Source: Chloracidobacterium sp. (GTDB lineage Bacteria; Acidobacteriota; Blastocatellia; Chloracidobacteriales; Chloracidobacteriaceae). Taken from it: a stretch of DNA of 64,000 nt. The notes beneath the pieces are model-generated. The model ran no database searches. It was not told the DNA's origin and saw only the letters and a program-made list of their open reading frames with translations. The stretch covers positions 62,001-126,000 of the forward strand of contig JANWUV010000009.1 of NCBI GenBank assembly GCA_025057975.1, written 5' to 3'. This document shows, piece after piece, positions 53,709-63,639 of the stretch (within the stretch, counting starts at the first letter, position 1; each line of letters begins with the position of its first letter). The translations under genes were made by a program, and so were the position numbers.

Positions 53709-54968
53709 ATGCTTGCTATGAACGTTTACCCAAAAACACCCGTAGCTGCACGCCCCCACCCCCGCCCACCTCGCGCGACCCTTCCCAGCCGCCGCGCCGT
53801 CAAACAATGGCTCTATGGGCTGGGAATGCTTTTCGCTCTTATCCTCGGCGGCGCGTTGCTTCTGTTCTTCTCCAAACCAACTGTCATCGTCATCACCAAC
53901 GTCAGCGGCGCCACCGTTTACCTCAACGGCGAACCGCGCGGCGCCACCAACCAGCTGAACCGCTTTTCCATTCCCAGCGTTCCCCCCGGCCGGCATGTCA
54001 TCCGCCTTACGCACCCTGAGTACCTAGACGCCGAACAGGCCGTTACCGTTGAGTATGGCTTCCGCCCCACCAAAATCAACATCCCACTTCGCTCCGCCCT
54101 CTTTACACTCACTGTTCAGACGGAACCGATGACGACGGTGCGGCTGGACGGCGTGCAAGTCGGCGAAACCGACCTGCAAACTGGCGTTCTCGCTGTCCCC
54201 CGCGTGCGGGTGGGCGGCCACCAAATCTCGCTCCAACGCGCCGGCTACCTGCCCGTCGCCACCGCTTTCGACATGCCGGAAGGCGACTACCGCCTCACAC
54301 TGCCGCTCTATCTTGACCTCAACGGCTACTGGAAAGGCGTCGTACAGGACCCCGCCGCCGGTAAGCCCACTGACTTCATCCTCAGCCTTGGCCAAACTGG
54401 CACTGCCCTCTCAGGGCTGTGGGAAGAACCGCCTACTACCTCGACCAAACCGCCCAGAGCCTTCCCTGTCACCGGACGGCTGCTCGACAATCAGCGCCTG
54501 ACGCTCGAACGGAAAAACGAAGCCGGCCGAGTGTTGACCTTTGAAGCCCAGGTCTCTACCACCGGACGCGATTTAGTCGGCGTCTGGCGTGACGGTCAAC
54601 GCACTGGCGCTTGGAGCGGCAGCCGGACGGAAACCAAGCCTTCCTTCACGCCGGTAACCGCCGCCCTCCCAGCGCCGCCAATCACGTTAGAGCCGGGGCC
54701 ACGCCTGACTAACCCACCACCCCTGTCTTCTCCAGCCGGTGTTTCGCCGCCGGACATCCCACCGGCGGAAGCCAGCGTCGTTTCACCACTGGCGCGCGCC
54801 CAAGCGCTCTACGAACAACGCCGTTACGATGAAGCCTTGGCGCAATGCGACGCTATCCTCAAGCAGGACCCAAAAAACACTGCCGCCCGCCACCTCAAGC
54901 GGCGGATTCAAACATCGCTGGAAATTCTCAAGTCACCGCCGGACGCCGCCAAACCGGCGACGCCGTGA
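53709..54968 (+). CDS. PEGA-domain membrane-anchored protein
   Basis: The 419-residue protein has a short basic, Pro/Arg-rich N-terminus and one membrane helix ([18 protein letters not shown], about 38-55), giving an extracytoplasmic body. Two PEGA-type beta repeats follow: [20 protein letters not shown] to [12 protein letters not shown], and [19 protein letters not shown] to [12 protein letters not shown]. Next come a beta-rich region (about 195-300) and a Pro-rich linker. A C-terminal TPR-like helix pair ([24 protein letters not shown]) ends the protein. PEGA proteins are surface- or envelope-associated; the target is unknown. It is followed 61 bases later by another PEGA/TPR protein. Confidence 0.82.
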   Translation: MLAMNVYPKTPVAARPHPRPPRATLPSRRAVKQWLYGLGMLFALILGGALLLFFSKPTVIVITNVSGATVYLNGEPRGATNQLNRFSIPSVPPGRHVIRLTHPEYLDAEQAVTVEYGFRPTKINIPLRSALFTLTVQTEPMTTVRLDGVQVGETDLQTGVLAVPRVRVGGHQISLQRAGYLPVATAFDMPEGDYRLTLPLYLDLNGYWKGVVQDPAAGKPTDFILSLGQTGTALSGLWEEPPTTSTKPPRAFPVTGRLLDNQRLTLERKNEAGRVLTFEAQVSTTGRDLVGVWRDGQRTGAWSGSRTETKPSFTPVTAALPAPPITLEPGPRLTNPPPLSSPAGVSPPDIPPAEASVVSPLARAQALYEQRRYDEALAQCDAILKQDPKNTAARHLKRRIQTSLEILKSPPDAAKPATP

Positions 54969-55029
54969 CAGCATCAACGCCGTGATAGTTCTGAACCATA
55001 CAATCATCAATCCAACTCCGCCTTCTGCC

Positions 55030-57435
55030 ATGCGTTTATTACTGCGTTTGTCACTATTGTCACTTGTTTGCTTCACACCGCTGCTTTGGACCATCCCAAC
55101 CGCCGCCCAGAACAGCAGTGGGAAACCACTTTCACTTGAACAAATCAAACGTCTTATCCAAAACGATTTCCCTGATACGGCATTGGCTGGCGAAATCCGC
55201 GATCGGGGCATTGATTTTTCCGACACCTTTGATCGCCAAACCTTGGAGTCGCTTCGCCTGCTGGGGGCCCAGGAAAAAACGCTTCGCGCCCTTGAACCTT
55301 ACCTCCCTAAAGCAGCCGTGCGCATCGTGACCAAACTTGACCGCACCACCGTCTTTATTGACGGCAAACAGTACGGCGTGACCGACTCCACGGGCATCCT
55401 GCAAATCAACGACCTCGAACCCGGTGAACATCTCATCGAAACCCGCAACCGCCCTAAGTACAAAGACGGGCAACGGCGTGTCGTCTTACGCCCGCGCGAC
55501 AACCAAGAAGTCGTCTTTGAGCCGGAGCTCAACGTCGGCAGCCTGACGATTACCCCGTTGACGCCAAACATGGACATCCGCGTGTACAATGAACTGACTT
55601 CGTTGACCGGTGTCTTTGCCAAACGCGAACTGGCGCCCGGCGTCTATACGCTTCAGGCGCGCAGCCGCTGGTACCGGCCCATCACACAAATCATTCAAAT
55701 CCAGTCAGGACAACACTTGACCCTGCCGATTGAACTCGAACTAGACGAAACGCTGATTGAAGACGCCATCAACGAAGCCAGAAAATCTTTCTCAAGTAGG
55801 GATTACAGTAAAGCGGTCAATACGCTGCTTGAAGTTCTGACCGTCGCCCCGCGCCACCTCGCTGCGCTCAATGTACTCGCGCACAGCTACCTCCGCCTCA
55901 ACGACACCCCCAACTTCATCGCCACCGCTAAGCGCATCCTTGACGCCGACGGTACGCTAGACTTCACCCTGCTCCTCCACAACGAGAAAAAAGCGCCTCA
56001 ACCCGTCCGCCTCCAACTGTCGCGCTCCAGTCTGATGCTTGAGCACCTTGACACGGGCGAAACCCAGACCTTTCCGCTGGAGGCTTTCTCCCGCGCCTTC
56101 ATCCGAGGCGATGTCCAAAGTGAAGTGTTTTTGGTGCTCGCCGGCGCGCGCAGCCCAAAACGGCTTCCCGACCTCCAGTTTGCAATGGGCAACAGCTATG
56201 ACCCGCGCAATGACAGCGGCGAAGTGCAACTTTCCCAGCGCGACAAAATCAACATTCTGTGGAACATCGAGGAAATCCTTCGCTTCTCACTTGAGGTTCA
56301 CCGCGAATTTCTGGCTGTGAACCCAAGCCGAGCGACCACCCTCCGTCCCGCCTCCGGAGCATCCAAACCGACGTCCGCCAGTCCGCCAACTACTTCCCTA
56401 CCGGACACAGGTGCAACAACTGTGGAACGTCCCACCCCGGCGCTCGACAACACCCCATCGGAAAGCGCCAAGACCGTCTCGAAGGACGCTAAGCAACCCA
56501 GCAAGGGCAAGCAGCCAAAACCGAAAGCCGCTCAAGGCGACGCCGCCGTCGCTTCCCAGCCGGCTCCCCAACCCACTTCGGATGCTCCTGCGTCGGACGA
56601 AGGTGAAACCGCTGCAAACAAGGCCAAAGAAACCAGTCAGAGCAAGGGCAAACAGCCAAAACCGAAAGCCACCCAAGAGAAAGTTGCCGCTGCTTCCCAA
56701 CCAACGCCAGTCGCCGCTGATGATGTCTCCAAAAGCGCCTCCGCCCCGGTGCGCGCCCGTGCGCTGATTGGGACCATGCTCGGTGCGGTCGGCGGCCGCG
56801 CCAACATCGAACGCATTGCCGCTGCGCAATTCTCTGGGACGCAAATCATCGTCGAGCCGGCACTAGCCGCTCCGGAAGTCGCGCCCGACCCCAAACCCAT
56901 CCGTCAGTTCTGGACACGTAACAAACGTCTACGCTTTGAGGTGGCTCCCGGCAGCCCGACTGGACTGGTCTTCCTGCGCATGGAAAGAACCTTCCAGCAG
57001 CGCGTCAACGGCCGCGTTGAACGCATCTCCCAGCCGGAAACGCTCAAGCAAATTCGCATGCAGTCCAAACTGGCTGGCGTCGGCCTTTACCAGCAACTGC
57101 TAGCGCCCGGCAACGCGGTTGTGCGCTTTTCACGTCACCTAGCCGACGGCCGGGTTGAGGAAACCATCCGCGTCACCGACGGCGACGGCGACACCTACGA
57201 CGTAGTGATTGACCTTGAAACTTACCGTCCAGTCAAATGCGCCTATGAACTCCCAACCGCCCTTGGCCGCCCACTCCAAATTGAAGAACGCTATGAAGAC
57301 TTTAAACCCGTCAACGACATCTGGCTGCCCCACCGCATCGTCCGCAGCGTTCAGGGCGGGCGCACCGTGACGTTGACGTTCACCGACATTCAACTCCCGC
57401 CCGGCCTAAGTGAGGACCTCTTCCGGCGGCCCTGA
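55030..57435 (+). CDS. Exported PEGA/TPR protein with C-terminal LolA-like region
   Basis: The 801-residue product has a signal peptide (LSLLSLVCFTPLLWTIPTAAQ). A helical N-terminal module (about 35-95) is followed by a PEGA-like segment (RIVTKLDRTTVFIDGKQYG, YKDGQRRVVL) and a second beta module. TPR helices come next (about 245-310; SRDYSKAVNTLLEVLTVAPR). A beta-rich domain follows, then a Lys/Pro/Ala-rich disordered linker (about 440-570) containing two copies of SKGKQPKPKA. The C-terminal 220 residues resemble outer-membrane lipoprotein-sorting/LolA-type folds (VGGRANIERIAAAQFSGTQ; WTRNKRLRFEVAPG; YRPVKCAYELPTALG). This would suit a periplasmic protein binding hydrophobic ligands, but that is inference. 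The frame is open upstream inside the neighbouring gene; the signal peptide decides the start. Confidence 0.8.
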   Translation: MRLLLRLSLLSLVCFTPLLWTIPTAAQNSSGKPLSLEQIKRLIQNDFPDTALAGEIRDRGIDFSDTFDRQTLESLRLLGAQEKTLRALEPYLPKAAVRIVTKLDRTTVFIDGKQYGVTDSTGILQINDLEPGEHLIETRNRPKYKDGQRRVVLRPRDNQEVVFEPELNVGSLTITPLTPNMDIRVYNELTSLTGVFAKRELAPGVYTLQARSRWYRPITQIIQIQSGQHLTLPIELELDETLIEDAINEARKSFSSRDYSKAVNTLLEVLTVAPRHLAALNVLAHSYLRLNDTPNFIATAKRILDADGTLDFTLLLHNEKKAPQPVRLQLSRSSLMLEHLDTGETQTFPLEAFSRAFIRGDVQSEVFLVLAGARSPKRLPDLQFAMGNSYDPRNDSGEVQLSQRDKINILWNIEEILRFSLEVHREFLAVNPSRATTLRPASGASKPTSASPPTTSLPDTGATTVERPTPALDNTPSESAKTVSKDAKQPSKGKQPKPKAAQGDAAVASQPAPQPTSDAPASDEGETAANKAKETSQSKGKQPKPKATQEKVAAASQPTPVAADDVSKSASAPVRARALIGTMLGAVGGRANIERIAAAQFSGTQIIVEPALAAPEVAPDPKPIRQFWTRNKRLRFEVAPGSPTGLVFLRMERTFQQRVNGRVERISQPETLKQIRMQSKLAGVGLYQQLLAPGNAVVRFSRHLADGRVEETIRVTDGDGDTYDVVIDLETYRPVKCAYELPTALGRPLQIEERYEDFKPVNDIWLPHRIVRSVQGGRTVTLTFTDIQLPPGLSEDLFRRP

Positions 57436-57459
57436 CGACGGCCGCGCCGGTGACGCCTC

Positions 57460-58404
57460 ATGTCCGACTTGGTTTCTCTCCCGGCCGATTTCAATCCCGA
57501 TCTCACCCTCTGCGGCGGTCAAGCCTTTCGGTGGACGCCCATCGCCGCCGCCCCGTCAGCGGCGGCGTACCAAGGCGTCGTTGGCGACGCGGTTCTGACT
57601 GTTGTCCGCGCCGACCATGGCAACTGGCAGGTGCGGCTTCTCAATCACCCGCCGACTCCAACGTGGCGGCGGCGGATCTGCGCGTACTTTGATCTCGACC
57701 GCGACTACCGCGCCGCGCACCACCTAGTCGTCGAGCGCCTGCGACGACTGTCCGGCACAGCGGCGTGGACGCCAACCACCGACCCACTCGGCGCTTTCTT
57801 CAACCAACTGGCCGGTTTACGCCTGCTGCGACAGCCGTGGTTTGAAACGTTGGTTTCTTTTGTCGTCTCAGCCAACAACCACTTACCCCGTATCCGCCAG
57901 ATTATTGACATTATCAGTCGCACGTTCGGCCAGCCCCTTGGCGACGACCACTATGCCTTCCCCACCCCCGAAGCGCTTGCCGCCGCTGATCCTGCCACCC
58001 TCCGCACCGTCTGCCGCGTCGGCTACCGTGACCGCTACCTCAGCCGTCTCGCCCAGCAAATTAGCCGTGACCGCCGCTTCTGGGAACATGCCGCCACTCT
58101 CCCCACCGCCGCCCTGCGGCAAGCCCTTCGCACTCTGCCAGGCGTCGGCCCTAAAGTCGCCGAATGCGTCCTTCTGTTCGGTTTCCACCGCTGGGAAGCC
58201 TTCCCAGTGGATGTTTGGGTACGCCGCGCCCTCGCTATCCTGCTAGGTGACCCGTCGCCGCCGTCACCGGCCGCCGACCGCCGCCGCATCGCTGCCGTCG
58301 CCGCAACCCTCGGTTCCGTTGCTGGTCTCGCCCAGCAATACCTCTTCGAGCTGATGCGCCGCCGCCTCATCACAGGTAGCCTATCGGGGAATCACCGAGT
58401 ATGA
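57460..58404 (+). CDS. ogg: 8-oxoguanine DNA glycosylase (OGG1-like)
   Basis: The 314-residue base-excision repair enzyme resembles OGG1. It has an N-terminal domain with LTLCGGQAFRW and DLDRDYRAAHHLV, then the HhH-GPD core FVVSANNHLPRIRQIID. The hairpin is LPGVGPKVAECVLLFGF, containing the catalytic Lys position, and FPVDVWVRRAL carries the catalytic Asp. It removes oxidised guanine from DNA and nicks the strand. It follows the PEGA gene by 24 bases. Confidence 0.9.
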   Translation: MSDLVSLPADFNPDLTLCGGQAFRWTPIAAAPSAAAYQGVVGDAVLTVVRADHGNWQVRLLNHPPTPTWRRRICAYFDLDRDYRAAHHLVVERLRRLSGTAAWTPTTDPLGAFFNQLAGLRLLRQPWFETLVSFVVSANNHLPRIRQIIDIISRTFGQPLGDDHYAFPTPEALAAADPATLRTVCRVGYRDRYLSRLAQQISRDRRFWEHAATLPTAALRQALRTLPGVGPKVAECVLLFGFHRWEAFPVDVWVRRALAILLGDPSPPSPAADRRRIAAVAATLGSVAGLAQQYLFELMRRRLITGSLSGNHRV

Positions 58405-58459
58405 TGAGCTGACACCATCCCCGTCCGCACCAAGCAAACGCGCGAAGGAACACATCACA

Positions 58460-60151
58460 ATGTCTGAAACCATACCGACTCAGCCGCCAGCCGCCGACGC
58501 TGCACCGTCCTCTCCACCGCCAAGCCCCCTCTCCGGCCATCTTACCGCCGTCGGCGTCCCCGATCTGATCCGCCGCGCCTACAGTGAACGCTTCACCGGC
58601 GAACTGCTTCTCAAACGCGGCGAGGAACAAAAGCAAATTTACTTTGAGACCGGCAACATCGTTTTTGCCTCGAGTAATCAACCTGAAGACCGCATCGGCG
58701 CGGCCCTCCTGCGGCAGGGACTGATCACGCAAGCCGACTTTGACCGCGTACTAGCGCAGGCCGCCGAAGGCAAACGTTTCGGTCAGGCGCTTGTCGAAGC
58801 CGGACTGATGTCCCAACGCGACCTCATCACGAACATCACCTTTCAAATCCTTGACATTATTTACTCGGTCTTCAACTGGACGACCGGCGCGTTTGAATTC
58901 ATCGCCGGCGAACAGCGCGTCGCGGACGAACTCAAGCTTAACCTCACCACCGCCAGCATCATCCTAGAAGGCGTCCGTCGGATTGAGGACTTCGGTATTA
59001 TCCGGCGCGGCCTCGGCGACCTCAACCGCTTTATCGCGCCCTCGTCGTCGCCGCTGCTGCGCCTGCAAACCATGACGCTTAAGCCGTTTGAGCGCCAACT
59101 GCTAGAACTCATCACCCAGCCGCTTGACCTGCTGCACATTCTGGTAGCGGTCAGCGCGCCGCCAGCCGCCACCCTCAAGGCGTTGTTCGGCCTCATCGCC
59201 GCCGGTGTTCTCGAACAAACCGAGCCACCGACTGTCTCCCGTGATACGGGCAAGCTCGAAATCCCGGCGGCGTTGCGCCCGGTCATTCCCCTTGCATCAA
59301 CGGCCGCCGTCTCGCAAGCGACCCCGGCCTACAGCCCAGACTACACCACTCTGCGCGTCCAACTGGATGATCTCTGGGCGCGCATCCGCCTCAACAACCC
59401 TTACGCCATTCTTAATGTCCCCGCCGGCGCACCCCTTGAGGACCTGACGGCGGCCTATCTCCGCCTAGCCGACCGCTTTCACCCGGACCGTTTTCTGACA
59501 GCGCCGACGCCGCTCCGCCGCGAAATTGATGAAGTCTTCCGGCGCATTGCGCAAAGCTACGAATACCTGCGTCAGCAGTCGCTTCAGACGCGACCGCCGC
59601 GCCCAACAGTCCGCTTCGCCGCCACGCCAAGCTTCGCCCGTGTCACCGGCGCATACCCGGCGGCAACGACCGGCCCGCTGCCCCCACCGCCGACCCCCGG
59701 CGACGCTAACTCGCCGCCGCCAGCGCGTCCGGCCGCCCAACGGCGTCCCAATCCAGTCAAACCCACCGGCGACCCTGACGTGGACGCTGCCATTGACGAT
59801 CTTTTGGCGTACCTTGATGACCAAAAAGCGCCGCTCGTCGTCGGTGATTCGCTGTCGCGCCTGCTGCGCACCGAACCACCCTTTGTGCTGCCTCGTGAGC
59901 GCGTGGCGGAAATCGTCGCCGGCTGGGCCTACAACGAAGCCAGCCGGCGCAACCGTCCCCTGAACGAAATGCTTCTGACCGCTCTGGAGGATATTCGCCA
60001 CGCCGAACAAGCGCGCGTTCTGACGGCCTTCAACCCGGAGGTCTTCTACGAAGCGTTTGTCGCCGACCTGCTGCCGTTCTGCCCGCCTGACGAACAGGAA
60101 TTGCTCCAACTCAAGCTCGGCAGTTTGCGGGAGTTTTTACGTCATTCGTGA
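58460..60151 (+). CDS. DUF4388 (PATAN)-type protein with internal J domain
   Basis: The 563-residue cytoplasmic protein begins with a Pro/Ala-rich stretch. A DUF4388/PATAN-like domain follows (about 25-190; GHLTAVGVPDLIRRAYSERF, GELLLKRGEEQKQIYFETGN, FASSNQPEDRIGAALLRQG). A DnaJ-like helical domain comes next (about 310-375) with NPYAILNVPAGAPLEDLTAA and the HPD motif in LADRFHPDRFL. After a Pro-rich linker comes a helical C-terminus (about 430-563). PATAN domains occur in myxobacterial and acidobacterial signalling proteins, and J domains recruit Hsp70. The combination suggests a chaperone-linked regulator. AAGGAA lies ahead of the ATG. The stop overlaps the next frame region. Confidence 0.82.
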   Translation: MSETIPTQPPAADAAPSSPPPSPLSGHLTAVGVPDLIRRAYSERFTGELLLKRGEEQKQIYFETGNIVFASSNQPEDRIGAALLRQGLITQADFDRVLAQAAEGKRFGQALVEAGLMSQRDLITNITFQILDIIYSVFNWTTGAFEFIAGEQRVADELKLNLTTASIILEGVRRIEDFGIIRRGLGDLNRFIAPSSSPLLRLQTMTLKPFERQLLELITQPLDLLHILVAVSAPPAATLKALFGLIAAGVLEQTEPPTVSRDTGKLEIPAALRPVIPLASTAAVSQATPAYSPDYTTLRVQLDDLWARIRLNNPYAILNVPAGAPLEDLTAAYLRLADRFHPDRFLTAPTPLRREIDEVFRRIAQSYEYLRQQSLQTRPPRPTVRFAATPSFARVTGAYPAATTGPLPPPPTPGDANSPPPARPAAQRRPNPVKPTGDPDVDAAIDDLLAYLDDQKAPLVVGDSLSRLLRTEPPFVLPRERVAEIVAGWAYNEASRRNRPLNEMLLTALEDIRHAEQARVLTAFNPEVFYEAFVADLLPFCPPDEQELLQLKLGSLREFLRHS

Positions 60152-60207
60152 CCCTGTTTCGCTATACTTGCCCAAGCCCCGCTGGGTTGGGCGCGGAGGC
60201 ATCGCGT

Positions 60208-60969
60208 ATGTTGCATCGCACTGACTGGCCTATGTCGTCCACCACTTCATCCCCTGTCGCCGAGCGCCGCTTCCGGCGCAGCCTCATAACGCCGACGCTG
60301 GCTCTGATGCTCGCTCTCGCCGGCGGTCTGCTGGTCGCCGCCGGACAAACGCCGAACGACCCACCGGTGCGTCCTCGGACGGCCACTCTTCCTGCGACCA
60401 ACCGCGTGACGCTGCCGGCCGGTACGCCGCTGGTGCTGGAACTCCTGACCGCCGTCCACACGCGCATCAACAGCCCCGGCGATGAAGTCGTCGCCCAGCT
60501 CAAGGAATCCGTCCGGCTCGCCGATGGGACACTCGTCATCCCGCGAGGTACGGAAGTGCGCGGGACTATCGCCGCCGTCAGCCCGGCGAAGATGCCCCAG
60601 CGCCCGGCGCGTCTCCGCATGGTCTTCGACACCTTGGTGACCGACCTTGGTCACCAGCAGATGGCGGCGGTCGTCGTCTCGGTGGACGATGTCGGTAATG
60701 AAGCCCGCCTGCGCGCCGACCGCGACGGCACCGTCTCCGGCGGCCGGTCAGGGCGGCGCACCGTCCAAAACACCATCAATGGCGGCTGGCTGGGCAGCAT
60801 TGGCGCCGGCGTCATCGTTCTCAGCGGCGGCAGTGGGCCGGCGGCGGCGGCAACGCTCGGCGGCGGCGCGCTGGGCGGCGTCCTCCTCACACGCGGCAAT
60901 GACATCCGGCTGCCGCAAGGGACAATTGTGCGCCTGACCCTCACCAAACCCACCACCATTGCCCTGTGA
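60208..60969 (+). CDS. Conserved exported hypothetical protein
   Basis: The 253-residue protein has an N-terminal hydrophobic segment (PTLALMLALAGGLLVAAGQ), so it is exported or anchored. The middle part (TLPAGTPLVLELLTAVHTRI, DEVVAQLKESVRLADGTLVI, PRGTEVRGTI) is a beta-rich segment seen in many acidobacterial proteins of unknown function and weakly like the TrbI/VirB10 barrel. A Gly/Ala-rich stretch (GGSGPAAAATLGGGALGG) follows, which may be a membrane-associated hairpin. GGAGG nine bases before this ATG selects it over an earlier start and one eight codons later. Its stop overlaps the M16 peptidase start (GTGA). Confidence 0.72.
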   Translation: MLHRTDWPMSSTTSSPVAERRFRRSLITPTLALMLALAGGLLVAAGQTPNDPPVRPRTATLPATNRVTLPAGTPLVLELLTAVHTRINSPGDEVVAQLKESVRLADGTLVIPRGTEVRGTIAAVSPAKMPQRPARLRMVFDTLVTDLGHQQMAAVVVSVDDVGNEARLRADRDGTVSGGRSGRRTVQNTINGGWLGSIGAGVIVLSGGSGPAAAATLGGGALGGVLLTRGNDIRLPQGTIVRLTLTKPTTIAL

Positions 60970-62417
60970 AGAAAGCCATCCCACCCACCCCAACCCCAGA
61001 CGCTGCGCCGCATCAGGCTTCACCTTACATCCCCGCCCACCTGACGACACCGCGCCGTGCGCCGGCGCGGCGCGGCCGTCACCAGACAAAGCTGCCGAAT
61101 GGCCTCAGCGTCATCGTCGAGCCGATGGCGCATGTGCGCTCCGTGGCGCTTTCCGTCTGGAGCCGCATCGGCGCACGTCACGAACCAGCGCTGCTCAACG
61201 GTGTCAGCCACTTCGTCGAGCACATGCTCTTCAAGGGGACGGAACGCCGCACTACCCGCCAGATCGCCGTCGAGAGCGACCGCTTGGGCGGACAGGTTGA
61301 CGCCGCTACGATGATGGAAGGCGTCAACTACCACATCCAAACGCTGGACCTGTACTGGTCGCAGGCGCTTGACTTACTGGCCGACCTGGTGTGCGCGCCA
61401 CGCTTTGACGAAACGGAGTTTCAGCGGGAACGCGCCGTCATTCTCGAAGAAATGAAGATGATCGCCGACAACCCCGAAGAACTCATCTTCGAGCGGTTTT
61501 TGGCCAACTTCTTCCCCAACCACGCCCTAGGGCGACCGATTGAAGGCACGCCGCGCACCCTGCGTCGCCTCACACCGGCCGACCTGCGCCGGTTTCACCA
61601 ATTCGCCTACCATCCCAGCCAGCTGGTGCTGTCGGTCGCCGGACACGTCAACCCCGACGACCTCCTAGAAGCCGCCCGCGCCTACTTCGGAGATGCGCCG
61701 CAACCACCTGAATATCAAGAAGTTGAGCCTTATGTCGGCGCGCCGACATTCTGCCTCAACCACGAACGCGACGTTGAACAGGCCCACCTGCTGCTCGGCC
61801 TGCCCGCCCCCCCTCTCCTATCGCCGCACCGGACGGCGTCCACCCTGCTGACGACGCTGCTCGGCGGCGGCCTCAGTTCACGGCTCTTCCTACGCATCCG
61901 TGAAGAAGCCGGCCTCGCCTACAACATCTACGCTGACACCATGGCGTACCGCGACGCGGGCGTCCTGCTCATCTACGCCGCCGTCGCTCCCCGTCACCTC
62001 AAGCGCACCGTGCAGGCCATCATCCGCGAAGTCGCCGCTATCGCCCAAGGCGACTTCACCCCCGAAGAGGTCGAACTAGCTAAGGCGCAACACCTGACCA
62101 ACCTCCACCTCGGCCATGACGCCGCCGGCGTTCGTGCCAACCAGAATGGTTACCAGGAAATTACCTTCGGACAAATCTTTAGCAACAAAACTCTAGAGCG
62201 GGAGATTAAGGCTGTGACTCACGCCGACCTGCAACACTTGGCGCAGGCAACCTTCGCCGGCCGCACCTTCTCCGGCCTCGCCCTCGGCCCCCTAGGGCGC
62301 TTCGGCCTGCAACCCGACTGGCTCCACATCCCGCGCCATGTTTCACGTTCAACGGTTCATGTAACAGCTGAACTCCCAGATCATAAATTACCAGATGCGG
62401 TTCACTATTCTTGCTAG
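60966..62417 (+). CDS. M16 family zinc metallopeptidase
   Basis: The 483-residue pitrilysin-family peptidase has the inverted zinc motif HFVEH at 82-86 (VSHFVEHMLFKGT), with the distal glutamate region ERAVILEEMKM. A C-terminal inactive half follows, with GGGLSSRLFLRIREEAGLAYNIYA. This is the single-chain, mitochondrial-processing-peptidase-like bacterial form. The N-terminal 35 residues are Pro-rich without a signal, so it is probably cytoplasmic. The start is GTG sharing bases with the previous stop. The 3' end overlaps the next gene by 23 bases. Confidence 0.92.
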   Translation: MKKAIPPTPTPDAAPHQASPYIPAHLTTPRRAPARRGRHQTKLPNGLSVIVEPMAHVRSVALSVWSRIGARHEPALLNGVSHFVEHMLFKGTERRTTRQIAVESDRLGGQVDAATMMEGVNYHIQTLDLYWSQALDLLADLVCAPRFDETEFQRERAVILEEMKMIADNPEELIFERFLANFFPNHALGRPIEGTPRTLRRLTPADLRRFHQFAYHPSQLVLSVAGHVNPDDLLEAARAYFGDAPQPPEYQEVEPYVGAPTFCLNHERDVEQAHLLLGLPAPPLLSPHRTASTLLTTLLGGGLSSRLFLRIREEAGLAYNIYADTMAYRDAGVLLIYAAVAPRHLKRTVQAIIREVAAIAQGDFTPEEVELAKAQHLTNLHLGHDAAGVRANQNGYQEITFGQIFSNKTLEREIKAVTHADLQHLAQATFAGRTFSGLALGPLGRFGLQPDWLHIPRHVSRSTVHVTAELPDHKLPDAVHYSC

Positions 62418-63186
62418 TGGCAGCACCGGCAACGCCGCCCTGATTGAAACCACCCGCACGGCCGTTCTCCTCGACGCCGGCCTGTCCGCCCGCGCCCTCG
62501 TCCAGCGCATGACCGCCCTTGGCTTTGATCCGACCCGCCTCGCCGCCATCGTCGTCACCCACGAACACACCGACCACATCGCTGGACTGTCGGTCATCGC
62601 ACGCCGCCTGAACCTTCCGGTCTTTATCGCTTCAGACGCCCGGCGCAACCTGCGCCTACCGGAAAAAGACGCCGCCGCCATTCGCTGGGCCGACCCGCTG
62701 ACGGCCGAACAGCCGATTGTCATCGGCGACCTCACTCTCACCCCCATCGCTGTCCCCCACGACGCCGCCGAACCCTTCATCTTCACAGCGACTGCCGGCG
62801 GCGTCAAACTCGCCGTCGTTACCGATCTCGGCTACATCCCGCCCCACGTCGCCCGCCGCCTAACCGGCTGCCACGCCCTCGTCCTTGAAGCCAACCACGA
62901 CCGCGACCTACTCCGCGCCGGCCCGTACCCATGGGAACTCAAGCAGCGCGTCGCCGGACGGCTCGGCCATCTTTCCAACGATGAAATGGCCCGCTTTCTA
63001 CGCGAGGACTTCGACGGCGACGCCGCCTACATCATCCTGGCGCACCTTAGCCGCCACAACAACCACCCCGACCTAGCCCGTCTGGCCGCGCTTCAGGCGC
63101 TGGACGGCGTCCGACCGCACCGCGATTGGGAAGCGGTTGTCGCCGTCGCCCCGCCCGACGGTCTGCCACACTGGTACACCCTGTAA
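62395..63186 (+). CDS. Metallo-beta-lactamase fold hydrolase, YycJ/WalJ-like
   Basis: The 263-residue protein opens with MRFTILASGSTGNAALIET, typical of YycJ/WalJ proteins. The metal-binding THEHTDHIAG carries His 56, His 58, Asp 60 and His 61. VPHDAAEPFIFTA, LEANHDRDLLRAGPYPWELK and ILAHLSRHNNHP supply the other metal ligands. YycJ-type enzymes are putative double-strand DNA exonucleases in other bacteria. The start is nested in the end of the M16 peptidase gene. It precedes the thioesterase gene by three bases. Confidence 0.92.
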   Translation: MRFTILASGSTGNAALIETTRTAVLLDAGLSARALVQRMTALGFDPTRLAAIVVTHEHTDHIAGLSVIARRLNLPVFIASDARRNLRLPEKDAAAIRWADPLTAEQPIVIGDLTLTPIAVPHDAAEPFIFTATAGGVKLAVVTDLGYIPPHVARRLTGCHALVLEANHDRDLLRAGPYPWELKQRVAGRLGHLSNDEMARFLREDFDGDAAYIILAHLSRHNNHPDLARLAALQALDGVRPHRDWEAVVAVAPPDGLPHWYTL

Positions 63187-63189
63187 GCC

Positions 63190-63639
63190 ATGCCCCTGCC
63201 CCGCTCAGATTTCACCTTCATGCATACGCTGCGCGTCCGCTGGGCCGAAGTGGACGCCCAAGGCATCGTCTTCAACGGCCACTACCTGACCTATTTTGAC
63301 GTAGGCATTACAGAGTACTGGCGCGCAGCCGGTCTGCGCTACCCTGACGCCTTCGCCACCGCTGATACCGACCTCTTTTTGGTCAAGGCGACGCTTGAAT
63401 ACCGCGCCCCGGCCCGCTTTGATGACTTACTCGACATCGCTGTCCGGTGCACACGCCTCGGCCGCTCCAGTATGACCTACGCCCTCGCCGTGTACCGTCA
63501 GGACATCTGCCTGACCAACGGTGAACTGATCTACGTCCACGCCAACCCCCACACCCGCACCGCCCAGCCGCTCCCAGATGTTGTTCGCAACGCCCTGTGC
63601 CGGTTCGACCCCAGCCTTGCTACCGCCCCACAGCTATGA
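63190..63639 (+). CDS. Acyl-CoA thioesterase (YbgC/4-hydroxybenzoyl-CoA family)
   Basis: The 149-residue hot-dog fold protein has VRWAEVDAQGIVFNGHYLTYFD near the N-terminus, with the catalytic Asp of the 4HBT family. LEYRAPARFDDLLDIAVRCTRLGRSSMTY follows. It hydrolyses acyl-CoA or acyl-ACP thioesters; the substrate is unknown. The stop overlaps the purB start (ATGA). Confidence 0.9.
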   Translation: MPLPRSDFTFMHTLRVRWAEVDAQGIVFNGHYLTYFDVGITEYWRAAGLRYPDAFATADTDLFLVKATLEYRAPARFDDLLDIAVRCTRLGRSSMTYALAVYRQDICLTNGELIYVHANPHTRTAQPLPDVVRNALCRFDPSLATAPQL

